A stretch of 64,000 bases of DNA. Origin: JBGAHD01 sp044226395. GTDB lineage: Bacteria > Pseudomonadota > Gammaproteobacteria > Xanthomonadales > Ahniellaceae. Of this stretch, positions 44,295 through 53,514 are shown in pieces (positions within the stretch are counted from its first letter, which is position 1; every line of letters begins with the position of its first letter). Position numbers and translations under genes: made by a program. The notes under the pieces are model-generated. The model ran no database searches. It was not told where the DNA came from and saw nothing but the letters and a program-made list of their open reading frames with translations. The DNA lies in assembly GCA_044226395.1 (NCBI GenBank), contig JBGAHD010000001.1:62001-126000 (forward strand), given 5' to 3'.

Positions 44295-44327
44295 AAAAAA
44301 GCGCGGACCTGTGCGGGGTCCGCGCTT
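44295..44327 (-). terminator. Terminator of the second cold-shock gene
   Basis: Stem AAGCGCGGACC (44299-44309) / GGTCCGCGCTT (44317-44327), 11 bp, loop of 7; read on the minus strand it is followed by five to six Ts. It also lies past the NRDE stop and could limit read-through from both sides. Confidence 0.9.
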
Positions 44328-44357
44328 CAAGGAATTCTTGCGTGGCGTTACCGGAAA

Positions 44358-44573
44358 TCAGACGGCGACGACGTTTTCCGCTTGCAGTCCTTTCTGTCCC
44401 TGCACCACCTTGAACTGCACCTTCTGGCCCTCCGCCAGCGTGCGACGCCCCGGGCCGCTGGACACGATGGCGCGGAAGTGCACGAACACGTCCGGACCGT
44501 TATCGCGCTTGATGAAGCCGTAACCCTTCTCGTCGTTGAACCACTTGACGGTGCCGATCTGTTGATCGCTCAT
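44358..44573 (-). CDS. Cold-shock protein (CspA family), second copy
   Basis: 71 residues starting at MSDQQIGTVKWFNDEKGYGFIKRDNGPDVFVHF; RNP1 KGYGFI and RNP2 VFVHF are intact. Compared with the copy at 16286-16495 it has an insertion (VSSGPGRRTLAEG) in loop 3. RNA chaperone. An upstream in-frame ATG six codons earlier is less likely. The region upstream (to 44977) is gene-free and may contain its leader. Confidence 0.96.
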   Translation of the reverse strand: MSDQQIGTVKWFNDEKGYGFIKRDNGPDVFVHFRAIVSSGPGRRTLAEGQKVQFKVVQGQKGLQAENVVAV

Positions 44574-44591
44574 TGCAGTTGCCTCGAACAT

Positions 44592-44977
44592 TGCGAAGAT
44601 GCGCGTTCCCCACGCGCCCGGTTTACTGGTGCAACAGGTGATTCGAGGGACCCCACAATCAGCGGCTAAGGCTGCTTGTACCTCGGCTTGGTACCTAAGC
44701 GCACACAGCGTGGGCGAACATAACGTCGCCGTTAAAAAAAATCCAGAGCCCGCCGACAGTCCGGCAAATCCGGCGAATTCGGCATCGGGAACAAGGCGCT
44801 AGGGCGCGTGGGAAGGGTGGTTTCCGGGCCCCTGATCGGCGATGGTTCGATGCGTTTGGCCAAAATGCCGCATCGCAATAAACAGGTTTCGCCGGAATCG
44901 TCTGGCGCGGGCTTGGAGGCGCGATCGCCTTGACCAAGTGAAACAAAGCAGCGCCGACGCTGTGTTACCTTGACCCC
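44592..44977. other. Gene-free divergent intergenic region
   Basis: About 390 bases between the divergent cold-shock and propeller-GGDEF genes. Contains TTGTACC...TTGGTACC repeats near 44668-44690, an A-tract (about 44731-44740), and TTGACC at 44930-44935 without a good -10. Presumably promoters in both directions; no gene. Confidence 0.4.
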
Positions 44978-47900
44978 ATGACGCCACGGGACCGGATACC
45001 GCGCGCGCCAGGAGGCGCGAACGCGGTTGTCGACTACACGCCATCGCGCAAAGGCAACGGGGCGCACATGGCGCCCCGTCGTTCCCCTCCGGCCTTTTTT
45101 CACGCAACGCCGCGCGTGGCCTCGCGCGGCATCGGCACAGTAGCGCGTCCGCGCGCCTTGATCCAGTGGTTGATGTGTCTGGCGCTGTGGCTGGTCGCCG
45201 CGCCATCGACCGTGCGCGCCCTGGGCGACACGCGGCCGCTCGACGAATACGCGCTCGACGCCTGGAGCACGGCCGAAGGCCTGCCGCATAACCTCGTCAC
45301 CGCGATCGCGCAAACGCCCGAAGGGTATCTGTGGTTTGGTACCTGGGAAGGGCTGGTGCGTTACAACGGCCGTGAGTTCGCGCTGTTCGATCGCGCCTCG
45401 GTGCCGCAATTGCGCGACTCCGGCGTTCGCGCCTTGGTGGCCGCGGCCGATGGCACGTTGTGGGTGGGCACGTCGCGCGGCGGCGTGGCGCGGCTGCGCG
45501 ATGGCGAGTGGTCGGTGCTCGGGCCCGAGGACGGCTTGCCTTCGGCCGAGATCATCGAGCTCGGTCTCGATCGCCGCGGCCGCGTGTGGGTGGCGATGGA
45601 AAGCGAAGGCGTGGCCGTGCGCGAGGACGATGGCCATTATCGTCGCTTCACCATCAACGAAGGCCTGCCGAGCAACAGCACCTCCGATCTGGCGCTCGAT
45701 GGCGACACGGTGTGGGTGGCGAGCTCGCACGGCATCTCGCGCATCGTCGACGGCAAGGTGCGCGCCTTCGGTGAATCCGATGGCCTGCCGCCGGGCGATG
45801 TCACCACGGTGCTGGTGCGCCGCGACCGTTCGGTGTGGTGCGGCACGGAGCGCGGCGTGTATCGCTTCGATGGCCAGCGCTTCATCGCCGCGTTTCCCGA
45901 CAGCGCGCTGTCGACGGTGGCGATCGCGCGCTTATCCGAGGACGCGGCCGGCACCTTGTGGATCGGCACCGCGACCGCCGGCGTCAGTCGCGTGCGCGGC
46001 GCGGTGATCGATCAACTGACCGTCGACGATGGTCTGCCCAATGGCCGCGTCTCGGCCTTGTACGAAGATCACGAGGGCAGTCAGTGGCTGGGCACCAACG
46101 GTGGCCTGGTGCGGTTGAAGGACACGGCGTTCACGACCTTCCTCACGCGGCACGGCTTGCCCGACAACTACGTGCGCAGCGTGCTCGATGACGGCAATGG
46201 CACGATCTGGGTCGGCACCAGTCATGGCCTGGGTTTTTGGCGCGAGGGACGCTTCGGCCATTTCTCCACGGCCGATGGCCTGCACAACGATTCGGTGCTG
46301 TCGCTGATGAAGGCCAGCGACGGCGCGCTGTGGGTGGGTTTCTACACGGGCGGCGTGGATATTCTGCGCGATGGCCAGATTCGCCATCTCGGCATCGGCG
46401 ATGGTCTGCCCGGCAGTCAAGTGCGCGCGCTGGCGCAGACGCGCGATGGCTCGATATGGATCGGCACAGGGCGCGGCCTCGCACGCTGGCGTGACGAGCG
46501 CATCGAAGTGTTCACGGCGGCGCAAGGCTTGCCGCGCAATTTCGTGCTGTCGCTGTTCGCCGATACCGATGGCAGTTTGTGGGTGGGCACGGCCAACGGC
46601 CTGGCGCATCTGCGTGACGGTCGCGCCGAGCCCCTGAGCGGGCTCGAGGCCTTCGACGTGCAGGACGTGTTCGGCTTTCATCGCGATCGCGATGGCCTGC
46701 TGTGGATCGCCACGGATCGTGGCGTGCTGTTGTATCGCGACGGCAAGTTCTCGCAAGTGGCCGTGGCCCAGCATCTGGCGCGCGAAACGATCTTCGCCAT
46801 CGTCGAGGATGAGCACGGGTATTTCTGGCTCACGTCGAATCGCGGCATCTTTCGCGTGGCGCGCGCCGATCTGTTGTCCGTGGCCCAGGGCCAGCAGCCG
46901 ACCATCAGCGGCACGTTGTTCGCCGAGCCCGAGGGCCTGGCCAGCGCGCAGTGCAATGGCGGTTCGCAACCGTCGGCGATTCGCGACGCGCGGGGCAATC
47001 TGTGGTTCGCGACCGCGCGCGGCGTGGCGCGCATCGGCAGCGATCATTTGTTGCCGCAGCAACCGCCGCCGCCGCGCGTGGTGATCGAAGAGCTGCGCGT
47101 GGATGAGCGCTCGGTCGATCCCAATCGCGCGCAGATTCTCACGCCAGGCACGCGCAAGGTGGAGTTCCGTTTCGCCGCGTTGACTTATTTGTCGCCGGCG
47201 AACGTGCGTTATCGCTATCGCCTGGCCGGCTTCGACAACGAGTGGCTGGAGACGCGACGCGCCCACAGCGCGCAATACACCAACCTCAAGCCCGGCGAAT
47301 ATCGCTTTGAAGTGACCGCCGCCAACGAACATGGCTTGTGGAACGCGCGACCGGCGCAGGTGGTGCTCCTGGTCGAGCCCGCGTTCTGGCAGACGTGGTG
47401 GTTCCTGGCCGCGGTCGTGGCCAGTCTCGCGGGCATCGCCGCGGCGGTGTTTCAAGTTCGCCTGGCGCAGTTGCGCCATCGCGCGCGGCAGCTCGAGCAC
47501 TTGGTCGAGAGCCGCACGCGCGACATCGAGGCGCAGAAGCAGGATCTGATCCGCGCCGATCGCGAGAAATCCGAACTGCTCGAACGTCTACGCGTGCAAG
47601 CCGATGCCTTCGAACGGCAAGCGCGCGAAGATGGCTTGACCGGGCTCGCCAATCGACGCGAGTTCGACGCGCGTTATTCGGAAGCCTTCAGTCGCTGTCG
47701 CGCGGCGGGCAAGCCCTTGGCCGTGGCCTTGATCGACATCGATTTCTTCAAGCGCATCAACGATGGCTTTTCGCACGCGGTCGGCGATGAAGTGCTGCGC
47801 GTGATGGGTCAGATGCTGCGCGAGGCCGCCGGTGGCGACGCCATCGCCGCGCGCTATGGTGGCGAGGAATTCGCGATCGCGTTCCCCGGTCTCGATGCCG

Positions 47901-48103
47901 CCGCCGCCGTGGCGCGCTGCGAGGTCTTGCGTCAGTGCATGGCCACGCACGATTTCAGCGCGGTCGCGCCGGGGTTGGTCGTGACGCTTAGCGCGGGCGT
48001 CAGCGATCGCGCCGATGTCAGCCATCACGAGCGCTTGTTGGCGTTCGCCGATCAGGCGCTGTATCGCGCCAAGCACGGCGGTCGCGATCGCGTCGCGACC
48101 TGA
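44978..48103 (+). CDS. Beta-propeller sensor diguanylate cyclase, second copy
   Basis: Up to 1041 residues; ATG at 45068 is an alternative since neither has a good ribosome site. Signal or anchor IQWLMCLALWLVAAPSTVRA, then Reg_prop repeats such as AEGLPHNLVTAIAQTPEGYLWFG and DGLPPGDVTTVLVRRDRSVWCG, a Y_Y_Y domain (YRYRLAGFDNEWLETRR), a membrane helix (WFLAAVVASLAGIAAAVFQV), coiled coil and GGDEF. RYGGEEF is intact, but the residues before it (EAAGGDAIAARY) do not form the RxxD inhibitory site at the usual spacing, unlike the paralogue at 21225-24425. Predicted c-di-GMP synthase with a periplasmic ligand. Ends 3 bases from the convergent DUF255 gene. Confidence 0.9.
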   Translation: MTPRDRIPRAPGGANAVVDYTPSRKGNGAHMAPRRSPPAFFHATPRVASRGIGTVARPRALIQWLMCLALWLVAAPSTVRALGDTRPLDEYALDAWSTAEGLPHNLVTAIAQTPEGYLWFGTWEGLVRYNGREFALFDRASVPQLRDSGVRALVAAADGTLWVGTSRGGVARLRDGEWSVLGPEDGLPSAEIIELGLDRRGRVWVAMESEGVAVREDDGHYRRFTINEGLPSNSTSDLALDGDTVWVASSHGISRIVDGKVRAFGESDGLPPGDVTTVLVRRDRSVWCGTERGVYRFDGQRFIAAFPDSALSTVAIARLSEDAAGTLWIGTATAGVSRVRGAVIDQLTVDDGLPNGRVSALYEDHEGSQWLGTNGGLVRLKDTAFTTFLTRHGLPDNYVRSVLDDGNGTIWVGTSHGLGFWREGRFGHFSTADGLHNDSVLSLMKASDGALWVGFYTGGVDILRDGQIRHLGIGDGLPGSQVRALAQTRDGSIWIGTGRGLARWRDERIEVFTAAQGLPRNFVLSLFADTDGSLWVGTANGLAHLRDGRAEPLSGLEAFDVQDVFGFHRDRDGLLWIATDRGVLLYRDGKFSQVAVAQHLARETIFAIVEDEHGYFWLTSNRGIFRVARADLLSVAQGQQPTISGTLFAEPEGLASAQCNGGSQPSAIRDARGNLWFATARGVARIGSDHLLPQQPPPPRVVIEELRVDERSVDPNRAQILTPGTRKVEFRFAALTYLSPANVRYRYRLAGFDNEWLETRRAHSAQYTNLKPGEYRFEVTAANEHGLWNARPAQVVLLVEPAFWQTWWFLAAVVASLAGIAAAVFQVRLAQLRHRARQLEHLVESRTRDIEAQKQDLIRADREKSELLERLRVQADAFERQAREDGLTGLANRREFDARYSEAFSRCRAAGKPLAVALIDIDFFKRINDGFSHAVGDEVLRVMGQMLREAAGGDAIAARYGGEEFAIAFPGLDAAAAVARCEVLRQCMATHDFSAVAPGLVVTLSAGVSDRADVSHHERLLAFADQALYRAKHGGRDRVAT

Positions 48104-48106
48104 GCC

Positions 48107-49873
48107 TCAGCGCGACGCCGCGGCGCTCGCGCTTTCGGCGATGAAGGTCGCCACGTCTTCGGGTTTGACGATGGGCACCGAGCAGCGCTGATTCGTGCAC
48201 ACGAACGCGGCCGGACGCTTGAGCGGCGGATAGGCTACGTCGGGATTCGGCAGCGGTCCCTCGGCGCGATCCCACCAGTCCAGTCGCTTGTACGTCGCGC
48301 CGACGCGCAGGCAAGCTTGATGCAGGGCGCGCGTGGCGTCGTCGTCGCGCGGACCGATCACGGTCAAGTGCAGGGGCTCGCCGTTGATCTCGCGATCGGC
48401 CAGAAGAATCCCGGCCTCGGTCAAGCGCGACAGCGCGACTTCCGGCGCGGCCAGCCAAGACAACGCGTGGCGGGCCAGCGCGCGATGCGCGTCCTGGCCG
48501 TCATAGCGCGACAGCAAGTTGGCGAAGCGCGCGAGCGCGATGTTCTCGTCGATTTGCGGCACCGGCGCGATCGGCGAGGCGCCGCGCGCGGCGGCCGCGA
48601 AGCCGGCGCGCGCGCGAAAGTTCGCGTCGACGAAATCGGCGGCGCGACCGGCGCGCGACAACCAGTCGCGTTCGCCGGTGACGCGATACATCGCCAGCAT
48701 CGCGCGGCCCATGCTCAAGGTGTCGGCGAGATAGGGGCCGGCGGCATCGCGCGCATCGTGGCGAAAGCCACCGTCGTCGCGCGCGCGTTCGCGCAAGGCC
48801 CAGTCGAGCGCGGCGCGCGCGTCGGCGAGCGCGCTGGCGTCGCCGGTGTATTCGTACAAGCTCAACAAGCCCTCGGCTATCGCGCCGGTTTCGCGCGCGT
48901 AGCGGTGCGTGTCGATGCGTGGAAGGCCTTGGCGGCGACGCGCGGCGTCGTCGAGTTGGAAATACGCTTCGCCATGTTCGCCTGGACGCGGGTCGGCGTC
49001 TTGGCTGACGAAGTAACCGCCGTCGTGGCTGGCGAGAAAGGTCTTGATGTAGCGACGGATATCGCGCGCGGCATCAAGCAGGGCGGCATCGCCGGTGATG
49101 CCGTAGGCGAGCGCGTAGACGCGCAGGTATTCGCCCTGCAAGGCGCCGAGTTTCTCGTAGTGCGGATGACGCCAGTCGCCATCGGTCGAGTACTGGTACA
49201 CGCCGCCCCAGACGGGATCGATCAGCGCCCGACCCGCGAGCAAGGTCTGCAAGGCGCGCGCGCGTTCTTGCGTGTCGCCGTCGAGAGCGAGCGCGAGCGC
49301 GTACTCCACGCTGTCGCGCTCGACGTATTTTTGCGCGGTGTCGAGGCCGCCGAGGGTCGTGTCGTAGTGCTCGCGATGACGGCGCAGCAGGTCGTCGCGG
49401 ACGGTCGTGCTCAAGCCCGAGACGGCGGCGACCGTGGTGTCGACTTTCGCGGCGCTCTCGGGACTGGGGTCGGCGACGATCGCGGCGAGCAGGCGCGCCA
49501 TCGGCGCCGGCGCGATGTAGCCGCGACGCTTGACGATCTCGGTGCCGTCGGCGGCGAACACGATCGTCGCGGGCCAGCCGTACTCGCGATAGCGGTTGGC
49601 CAGGTCCGGTCGTGCGTCCTGATCGATGCGCAGCGGCACGAAGTGTTCCGCGATGGCTTGGCGTACTTTGGGGTCGAAGTACGTTTCATGATCCATGACA
49701 TGGCACCAATGGCACCACACGGCTTCGAGATACAGCAGCACTTGCTTATGCTCGCGCGTGGCCTGGGCGAAGGCGGCGGTTTCGTCGTGCCGCCAGTCGA
49801 CGGCGTCGTCGGCGCGCGCGATGGCGGGCAATCCCGTGGCGAACGCGAGCAGGATGAACAGAACGTAATTCAT
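48107..49873 (-). CDS. Exported DUF255/thioredoxin-like protein with six-hairpin glycosidase-like domain
   Basis: 588 residues. Signal peptide 1-21 (AIARADD). The N-terminal thioredoxin-like DUF255 domain has AVWCHWCHVMDHETY (C54, C57 in a CHWC motif) and continues through GWPATIVFAADGTEI. The C-terminal part is helical with GVYQYSTDGDWRHPHYEKLGA and QDADPRPGEHGEAYF, as in YyaL/SPATA20 proteins. Unlike cytosolic YyaL it is exported. Function is uncertain; a redox role is suggested by CxxC. Convergent with the propeller-GGDEF gene. Confidence 0.88.
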   Translation of the reverse strand: MNYVLFILLAFATGLPAIARADDAVDWRHDETAAFAQATREHKQVLLYLEAVWCHWCHVMDHETYFDPKVRQAIAEHFVPLRIDQDARPDLANRYREYGWPATIVFAADGTEIVKRRGYIAPAPMARLLAAIVADPSPESAAKVDTTVAAVSGLSTTVRDDLLRRHREHYDTTLGGLDTAQKYVERDSVEYALALALDGDTQERARALQTLLAGRALIDPVWGGVYQYSTDGDWRHPHYEKLGALQGEYLRVYALAYGITGDAALLDAARDIRRYIKTFLASHDGGYFVSQDADPRPGEHGEAYFQLDDAARRRQGLPRIDTHRYARETGAIAEGLLSLYEYTGDASALADARAALDWALRERARDDGGFRHDARDAAGPYLADTLSMGRAMLAMYRVTGERDWLSRAGRAADFVDANFRARAGFAAAARGASPIAPVPQIDENIALARFANLLSRYDGQDAHRALARHALSWLAAPEVALSRLTEAGILLADREINGEPLHLTVIGPRDDDATRALHQACLRVGATYKRLDWWDRAEGPLPNPDVAYPPLKRPAAFVCTNQRCSVPIVKPEDVATFIAESASAAASR

Positions 49874-50032
49874 GCGGACGTGGGTCCTGGCGGCGGCTGG
49901 AACGAACCCTCGGCACTACGGTCCGAGGCTCGCGCCGGATGCGTGGTCGGCGCGGCCATCGGAATTTGCATTTGTTCAGTGCGTTGAAGGGTCTGGTGGT
50001 CGTTTGCCGTAAGTCAGAGGAACATCACGGGC

Positions 50033-50041
50033 TGGTATGAT
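50033..50041 (+). promoter_or_regulatory. Candidate extended -10 promoter of the CsgG-like gene
   Basis: TGGTATGAT matches the TGnTATAAT extended -10 pattern and would start RNA about 58 bases ahead of the ATG. No good -35 hexamer at 17 bases; TTGCCG at 50004-50009 is too far. Confidence 0.4.
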
Positions 50042-50106
50042 GCCCCCGTGCAAGGGACGCGTCGACAACCGGGCAGTTTTTTTCCAAAGTGCAGAGGGGA
50101 AATACG

Positions 50107-50823
50107 ATGAAACGAGTTCTGATGGGGGCCGTGGCGCTGCTCGGCCTTGTTTCCGCCGACGTCTCGCTCGCGCGCGGCGCCAAGCCCACCGTGGCGGTGG
50201 CCGAGTTCATCAACGAGTCGGGCGCCGGTTGGTGGCGCGGCGGCGTGGGTTGGGAACTGTCGGGCATGCTGTCCAACGAACTGGCCGCGACGGGCGATTT
50301 CACCGTGCTCGAGCGCAGCAAGATCGAAGCCGTGCTGTCGGAGCAAAACATGGCGGCCTCGGGTCGCGTGCAGGCCGGCACCGGCGCCAAGATCGGCAAG
50401 ATCATCGGCGCGCAGTACCTGATCGCCGGCACCGTGACCTCGTACGAGGAAAACACGCAGAGCACCGGCGGCGGCATCAGCTTCAAGGGCATTTCGCTCG
50501 GCGGTAACTCCGAGAAGGCCTATCTGGCCATCGATCTGCGCGTGATCAATTCCACCACCGGCGCGATCGAGTTCGTGCGCACCATCGAAGGCACGAGCAA
50601 GGGCGGCGGCATCAGCGTGGGCGTGTCGCGCGGCGGTTTCGGCGGCGCGCTGTCGAGCCAGAAGAACACCCCGGCCGGCAAGGCGATCCGCGCCGCGCTG
50701 GTCGAGGCGACTGATTACCTGGCGTGCGTAATGGTGCAGCGCAATGGCTGCGAGGCGGACTACCAGGCCAAGGATTCCGCTCGCCGCGCCAAGACCCGCG
50801 ACGCGATCGATCTCGACGACTGA
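50107..50823 (+). CDS. CsgG/HfaB-family periplasmic protein
   Basis: 238 residues. Signal peptide (1-22, SLARGAK) without a lipobox cysteine, unlike curli secretion pore CsgG. The core AVAEFINESGAGWWRGGVGWELSGMLSNELAATGDFTVLERSKIEAVLSEQ is the CsgG-like alpha/beta fold, followed by GAQYLIAGTVTSYEE. Family members are pores or outer-membrane-associated activators; without a lipid anchor or csg genes nearby this one is more likely a soluble periplasmic factor. Gly/Ser-rich loop SKGGGISVGVSRGGFGG. RBS AGAGGGG; own promoter and terminator, so a single-gene unit. Confidence 0.85.
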   Translation: MKRVLMGAVALLGLVSADVSLARGAKPTVAVAEFINESGAGWWRGGVGWELSGMLSNELAATGDFTVLERSKIEAVLSEQNMAASGRVQAGTGAKIGKIIGAQYLIAGTVTSYEENTQSTGGGISFKGISLGGNSEKAYLAIDLRVINSTTGAIEFVRTIEGTSKGGGISVGVSRGGFGGALSSQKNTPAGKAIRAALVEATDYLACVMVQRNGCEADYQAKDSARRAKTRDAIDLDD

Positions 50824-50858
50824 TCGTCGACTCGCTTCCGAAGCGATGAAACAAAAAG

Positions 50859-50885
50859 GCGACGCCGCGAGGCGTCGCTTTTTTT
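50859..50885 (+). terminator. Rho-independent terminator of the CsgG-like gene
   Basis: GCGACGCC (50859-50866) / GGCGTCGC (50871-50878), GCGA loop, then seven Ts; A-tract before the stem. Confidence 0.93.
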
Positions 50886-50924
50886 GTTCCCGGCGCGGCG
50901 ATCACTCGCGCGCGCGGGTGCTGC

Positions 50925-52568
50925 TTACGATCCGCGCGTGCGCTGACGACCGCCGCCGCGACCACCCGGGCCGCCCGGTCCACGATTGCCGCCGGGGCCA
51001 CCGCGATTGCCGCCCGGTCCACGACTGCCGCCGCCCGGACCACGAGCGCCACCGCCGGGACCGCGACCACCGCCGCCCGGACCACGAGCACCATCGCCGG
51101 GACCGCGACCACCGCCGCCAGGACCACGAGCACCATCGCCGGGACCGCGACCACCGCCGCCAGGACCACGTCCGGCGCCGGGACGACCGCCCGGACCCGC
51201 GGCGCGATTGCTGCCAGGACCGCGACCGCCACCGGGCGCGCCCGCGCGTCCGCCACGGCCACTGTCTTGACCGAAGGCATTGCCGTTGCGTTCACCGCGC
51301 GGTTGCCGACGCGTGTTGCCTTCGCTGGCGCGATTGCCGACGTTGTCGTCGAAGCGCTTGGCGTAAGCGTGATCGGAAGGGAATCCATAGGGCAGGGCCT
51401 GGCCTTCGCCAGCACTCGCGCCACGACGCGGCTTGCCCGTCGCGCCGCGCGTGCGTCGCGCGTTCTCGCCACGACCAGCGCCGGGATTGAAAGTGCGCAT
51501 GGCCGCGCCATTGCCGGCCTCGCCGCCCGCGCGCGGGCCACGACCGCGCTTGCCACCGCCGGGCGCGGGACGACGCTTGCCGGGACGTCCACCGCGCGGC
51601 GCATCCTCGCGCACGAAATCGAAGGCGCGCAATTCGCGTGCTTCGTCGGCGCCGGCGGACCAGCCGCCCTGGCTCTTGCCGGTCGGACGGAATTCGTTCT
51701 GTTGCTTGACCGCGCGACGCACGCCGATCACCGGCTGCAAGGTCAGGGTCTGCGGCGCCTCGGACAGGCCCACGGCCGTGCGCAGCTGACGATAGGTTTC
51801 CGGCGGCAGAATCTCGAAGTGCCCGCGGCGCAGGCCGCGCGGCAATTCCACCGTGCCGTAGCGAATGCGCTTCAAGCGACTGACTTGCGCGCCGACCGCT
51901 TCCCACATGCGACGCACTTCGCGATTGCGGCCCTCGCGCAGCACGACGCGGAACCACGAGTGACTTTCGCCGATGTTGATCACCGCGAGGTCGTCGAACT
52001 TGGCCGGACCGTCCTCGAGTTGCACGCCGGCGCGCAGGCGCTCGAGCATCTCGTCGGTGATCTCGCCGTGCACGCGACACACGTACTCGCGCTCGACTTC
52101 ATAGCTCGGATGCATCATCGCGTTGGCGAGTTCGCCATCGGTGGTGCACAGGAGCATGCCGGTGGTGTTGATGTCCAGGCGACCGATCGAGACCCAGCGC
52201 GCGCCCTTGAGGCGCGGCAGGCGCTCGAACACGGTCGGACGTCCCTCGGGATCGTCGTGCGTGGTCACTTCGCCATCGGGCTTGTGATAGATCAGGACCT
52301 GCGCTTCCTCGGGCTCGGTCGCGACCGCGATGAAGGCCTTGCCGTCGAGTTCGACGCGATCGCCGGAGCGCAGCGAGGTACCGACCTCGGCGACCTGCGC
52401 GTTGACGCGCACTTCGCCGGCGGCGATGCGCTCCTCGATCGAGCGGCGCGAGCCCAGGCCGGCGTTCGCCAGTACCTTCTGCAGGCGCTCCTCGATCGTG
52501 ATCGAGGCGATCTTGTCGCGATTGAGGGACAGCTTGCGCCGCGGCGCGCCGTTTTCTTCCGTGTTCAT
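50925..52568 (-). CDS. rluB: 23S rRNA pseudouridine(2605) synthase with Arg/Gly-rich tail
   Basis: 547 residues. N-terminal S4 domain (RLQKVLANAGLGSRRSIEERI), then the RsuA-type synthase core: GRLDINTTGMLL (catalytic Asp in the GRLD motif), EYVCRVHG and GRNREVRRMWEAVG. Core length matches RluB (about 290 residues); the remaining 250 residues are a low-complexity, highly basic Gly/Arg/Pro tail with near-perfect RGPGGGG/RGPGDGA repeats. Pseudouridylates U2605 of 23S rRNA. Starts 4 bases inside the scpB stop, so coupled. The long tail is much longer than in E. coli. Confidence 0.93.
   Translation of the reverse strand: MNTEENGAPRRKLSLNRDKIASITIEERLQKVLANAGLGSRRSIEERIAAGEVRVNAQVAEVGTSLRSGDRVELDGKAFIAVATEPEEAQVLIYHKPDGEVTTHDDPEGRPTVFERLPRLKGARWVSIGRLDINTTGMLLCTTDGELANAMMHPSYEVEREYVCRVHGEITDEMLERLRAGVQLEDGPAKFDDLAVINIGESHSWFRVVLREGRNREVRRMWEAVGAQVSRLKRIRYGTVELPRGLRRGHFEILPPETYRQLRTAVGLSEAPQTLTLQPVIGVRRAVKQQNEFRPTGKSQGGWSAGADEARELRAFDFVREDAPRGGRPGKRRPAPGGGKRGRGPRAGGEAGNGAAMRTFNPGAGRGENARRTRGATGKPRRGASAGEGQALPYGFPSDHAYAKRFDDNVGNRASEGNTRRQPRGERNGNAFGQDSGRGGRAGAPGGGRGPGSNRAAGPGGRPGAGRGPGGGGRGPGDGARGPGGGGRGPGDGARGPGGGGRGPGGGARGPGGGSRGPGGNRGGPGGNRGPGGPGGRGGGRQRTRGS
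50970..51180 (-). repeat. In-gene tandem repeat coding RGPGxGx motifs in RluB tail
   Basis: Within rluB a run of 21-base units (often paired into 42-base repeats) encodes RGPGGGG and RGPGDGA alternately, then variants RGPGGGA, RGPGGGS, RGPGGN. The 42-base unit is repeated nearly identically around 51063-51150, so copy number may vary between strains. Confidence 0.8.
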
Positions 52569-53512
52569 GGGCGTGTCTCTTCGACGTCGGCGCCCTCGGC
52601 GCCTTCGTCCGGGTGATTCGCGTCGGTCGTGGGGTCGTCGTGGCCGGGTTCGGCCGCGTCCGCGAGGTCGGCGTTGGTGGGTTCATCGGAGGCGCCGGGT
52701 TCGGCGTCGATGGGTGGTGCGGTATCGGTGTCGGACGCCTCGTCCGGCGTATCCGACGCGATGTCGTCGGTGGTCGTGGCGTCGCTGGAATCAATGTCGT
52801 TGTTGGTGTCGGTGCTGTCGCCATCGCTGGCGTCAGCGCCGGGCGTCAGGCTCGCGAGCGCGCGCGCTTCGGGCGTGCTCGCGCCATCGGCGCTGGCATC
52901 GCCATCGAGCGCGACCGCCGCGACCGGCGTGCCGTCCTCGATCGGCGCGGGCAGATCGAGCTGCGGCTCGAGTTCCTCGAGGTCGCGTATCTCGGCCAGC
53001 GGCGGCAATTCGTCGAGGCTCTTCAAGCTGAAGTAATCGAGAAACTGGCGCGTGGTGCCGAACAGGGCCGGGCGACCGGGCACGTCGCGATGACCGACCA
53101 CGCGCACCCATTCGCGCTCTTCGAGCGTGCGGATGATGTTCGACGACACGGCCACGCCGCGAATCTGTTCGATCTCGGCGCGCGTGATCGGCTGGCGATA
53201 GGCGATCAGGGCCAAGGTCTCGAGCAGGGCGCGCGAGTACTTGGTCTGACGCTCGGTCCACAGCCGCGCGACCCAGGCGTGCACGTCGGCGCGCACCTGA
53301 TAGCGAAAGCCGCTGGCGACTTCGATCAGCTCGACGCCGCGCTCGGCGCACTCGGCCTGCAGTTCACTCAGAGCTTGCGCGACGGTCTCGGCGCCGATGG
53401 GTTCGCCCTCGCCGAACAGGGCGGTGAGCTGGACGACGCTGAGCGGTTGACCGGCCGCGAGCAGCGCGGCCTCGATGATGCGTTTGACTTGGCTGATTTC
53501 CATGAGTCTCAT
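52565..53512 (-). CDS. scpB: Segregation and condensation protein B with long acidic tail
   Basis: 315 residues. The first 190 are the twin winged-helix ScpB fold: IIEAALLAAGQPLSVVQL, FRYQVRADVHAWV, LLETLALIAYRQPITRAEIEQIRGVAVSSNIIRTL, VGHRDVPGRPALFGTT. ScpB is a kleisin-associated subunit of the SMC condensin. The last 110 residues (after DLPAP) are acidic, Asp/Ala/Thr-rich and disordered, not part of the usual protein. Starts 2 bases after scpA and overlaps rluB by 4. Confidence 0.93.
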   Translation of the reverse strand: MRLMEISQVKRIIEAALLAAGQPLSVVQLTALFGEGEPIGAETVAQALSELQAECAERGVELIEVASGFRYQVRADVHAWVARLWTERQTKYSRALLETLALIAYRQPITRAEIEQIRGVAVSSNIIRTLEEREWVRVVGHRDVPGRPALFGTTRQFLDYFSLKSLDELPPLAEIRDLEELEPQLDLPAPIEDGTPVAAVALDGDASADGASTPEARALASLTPGADASDGDSTDTNNDIDSSDATTTDDIASDTPDEASDTDTAPPIDAEPGASDEPTNADLADAAEPGHDDPTTDANHPDEGAEGADVEETRP

Positions 53513-53514
53513 CG

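Noticed and set aside
50107..50823. Curli secretion pore CsgG
   Set aside because: No lipobox and no csgA-F genes.
50970..51180. CRISPR or intergenic repeat
   Set aside because: The repeat is in frame inside rluB and codes for an RGPGGGG tail.
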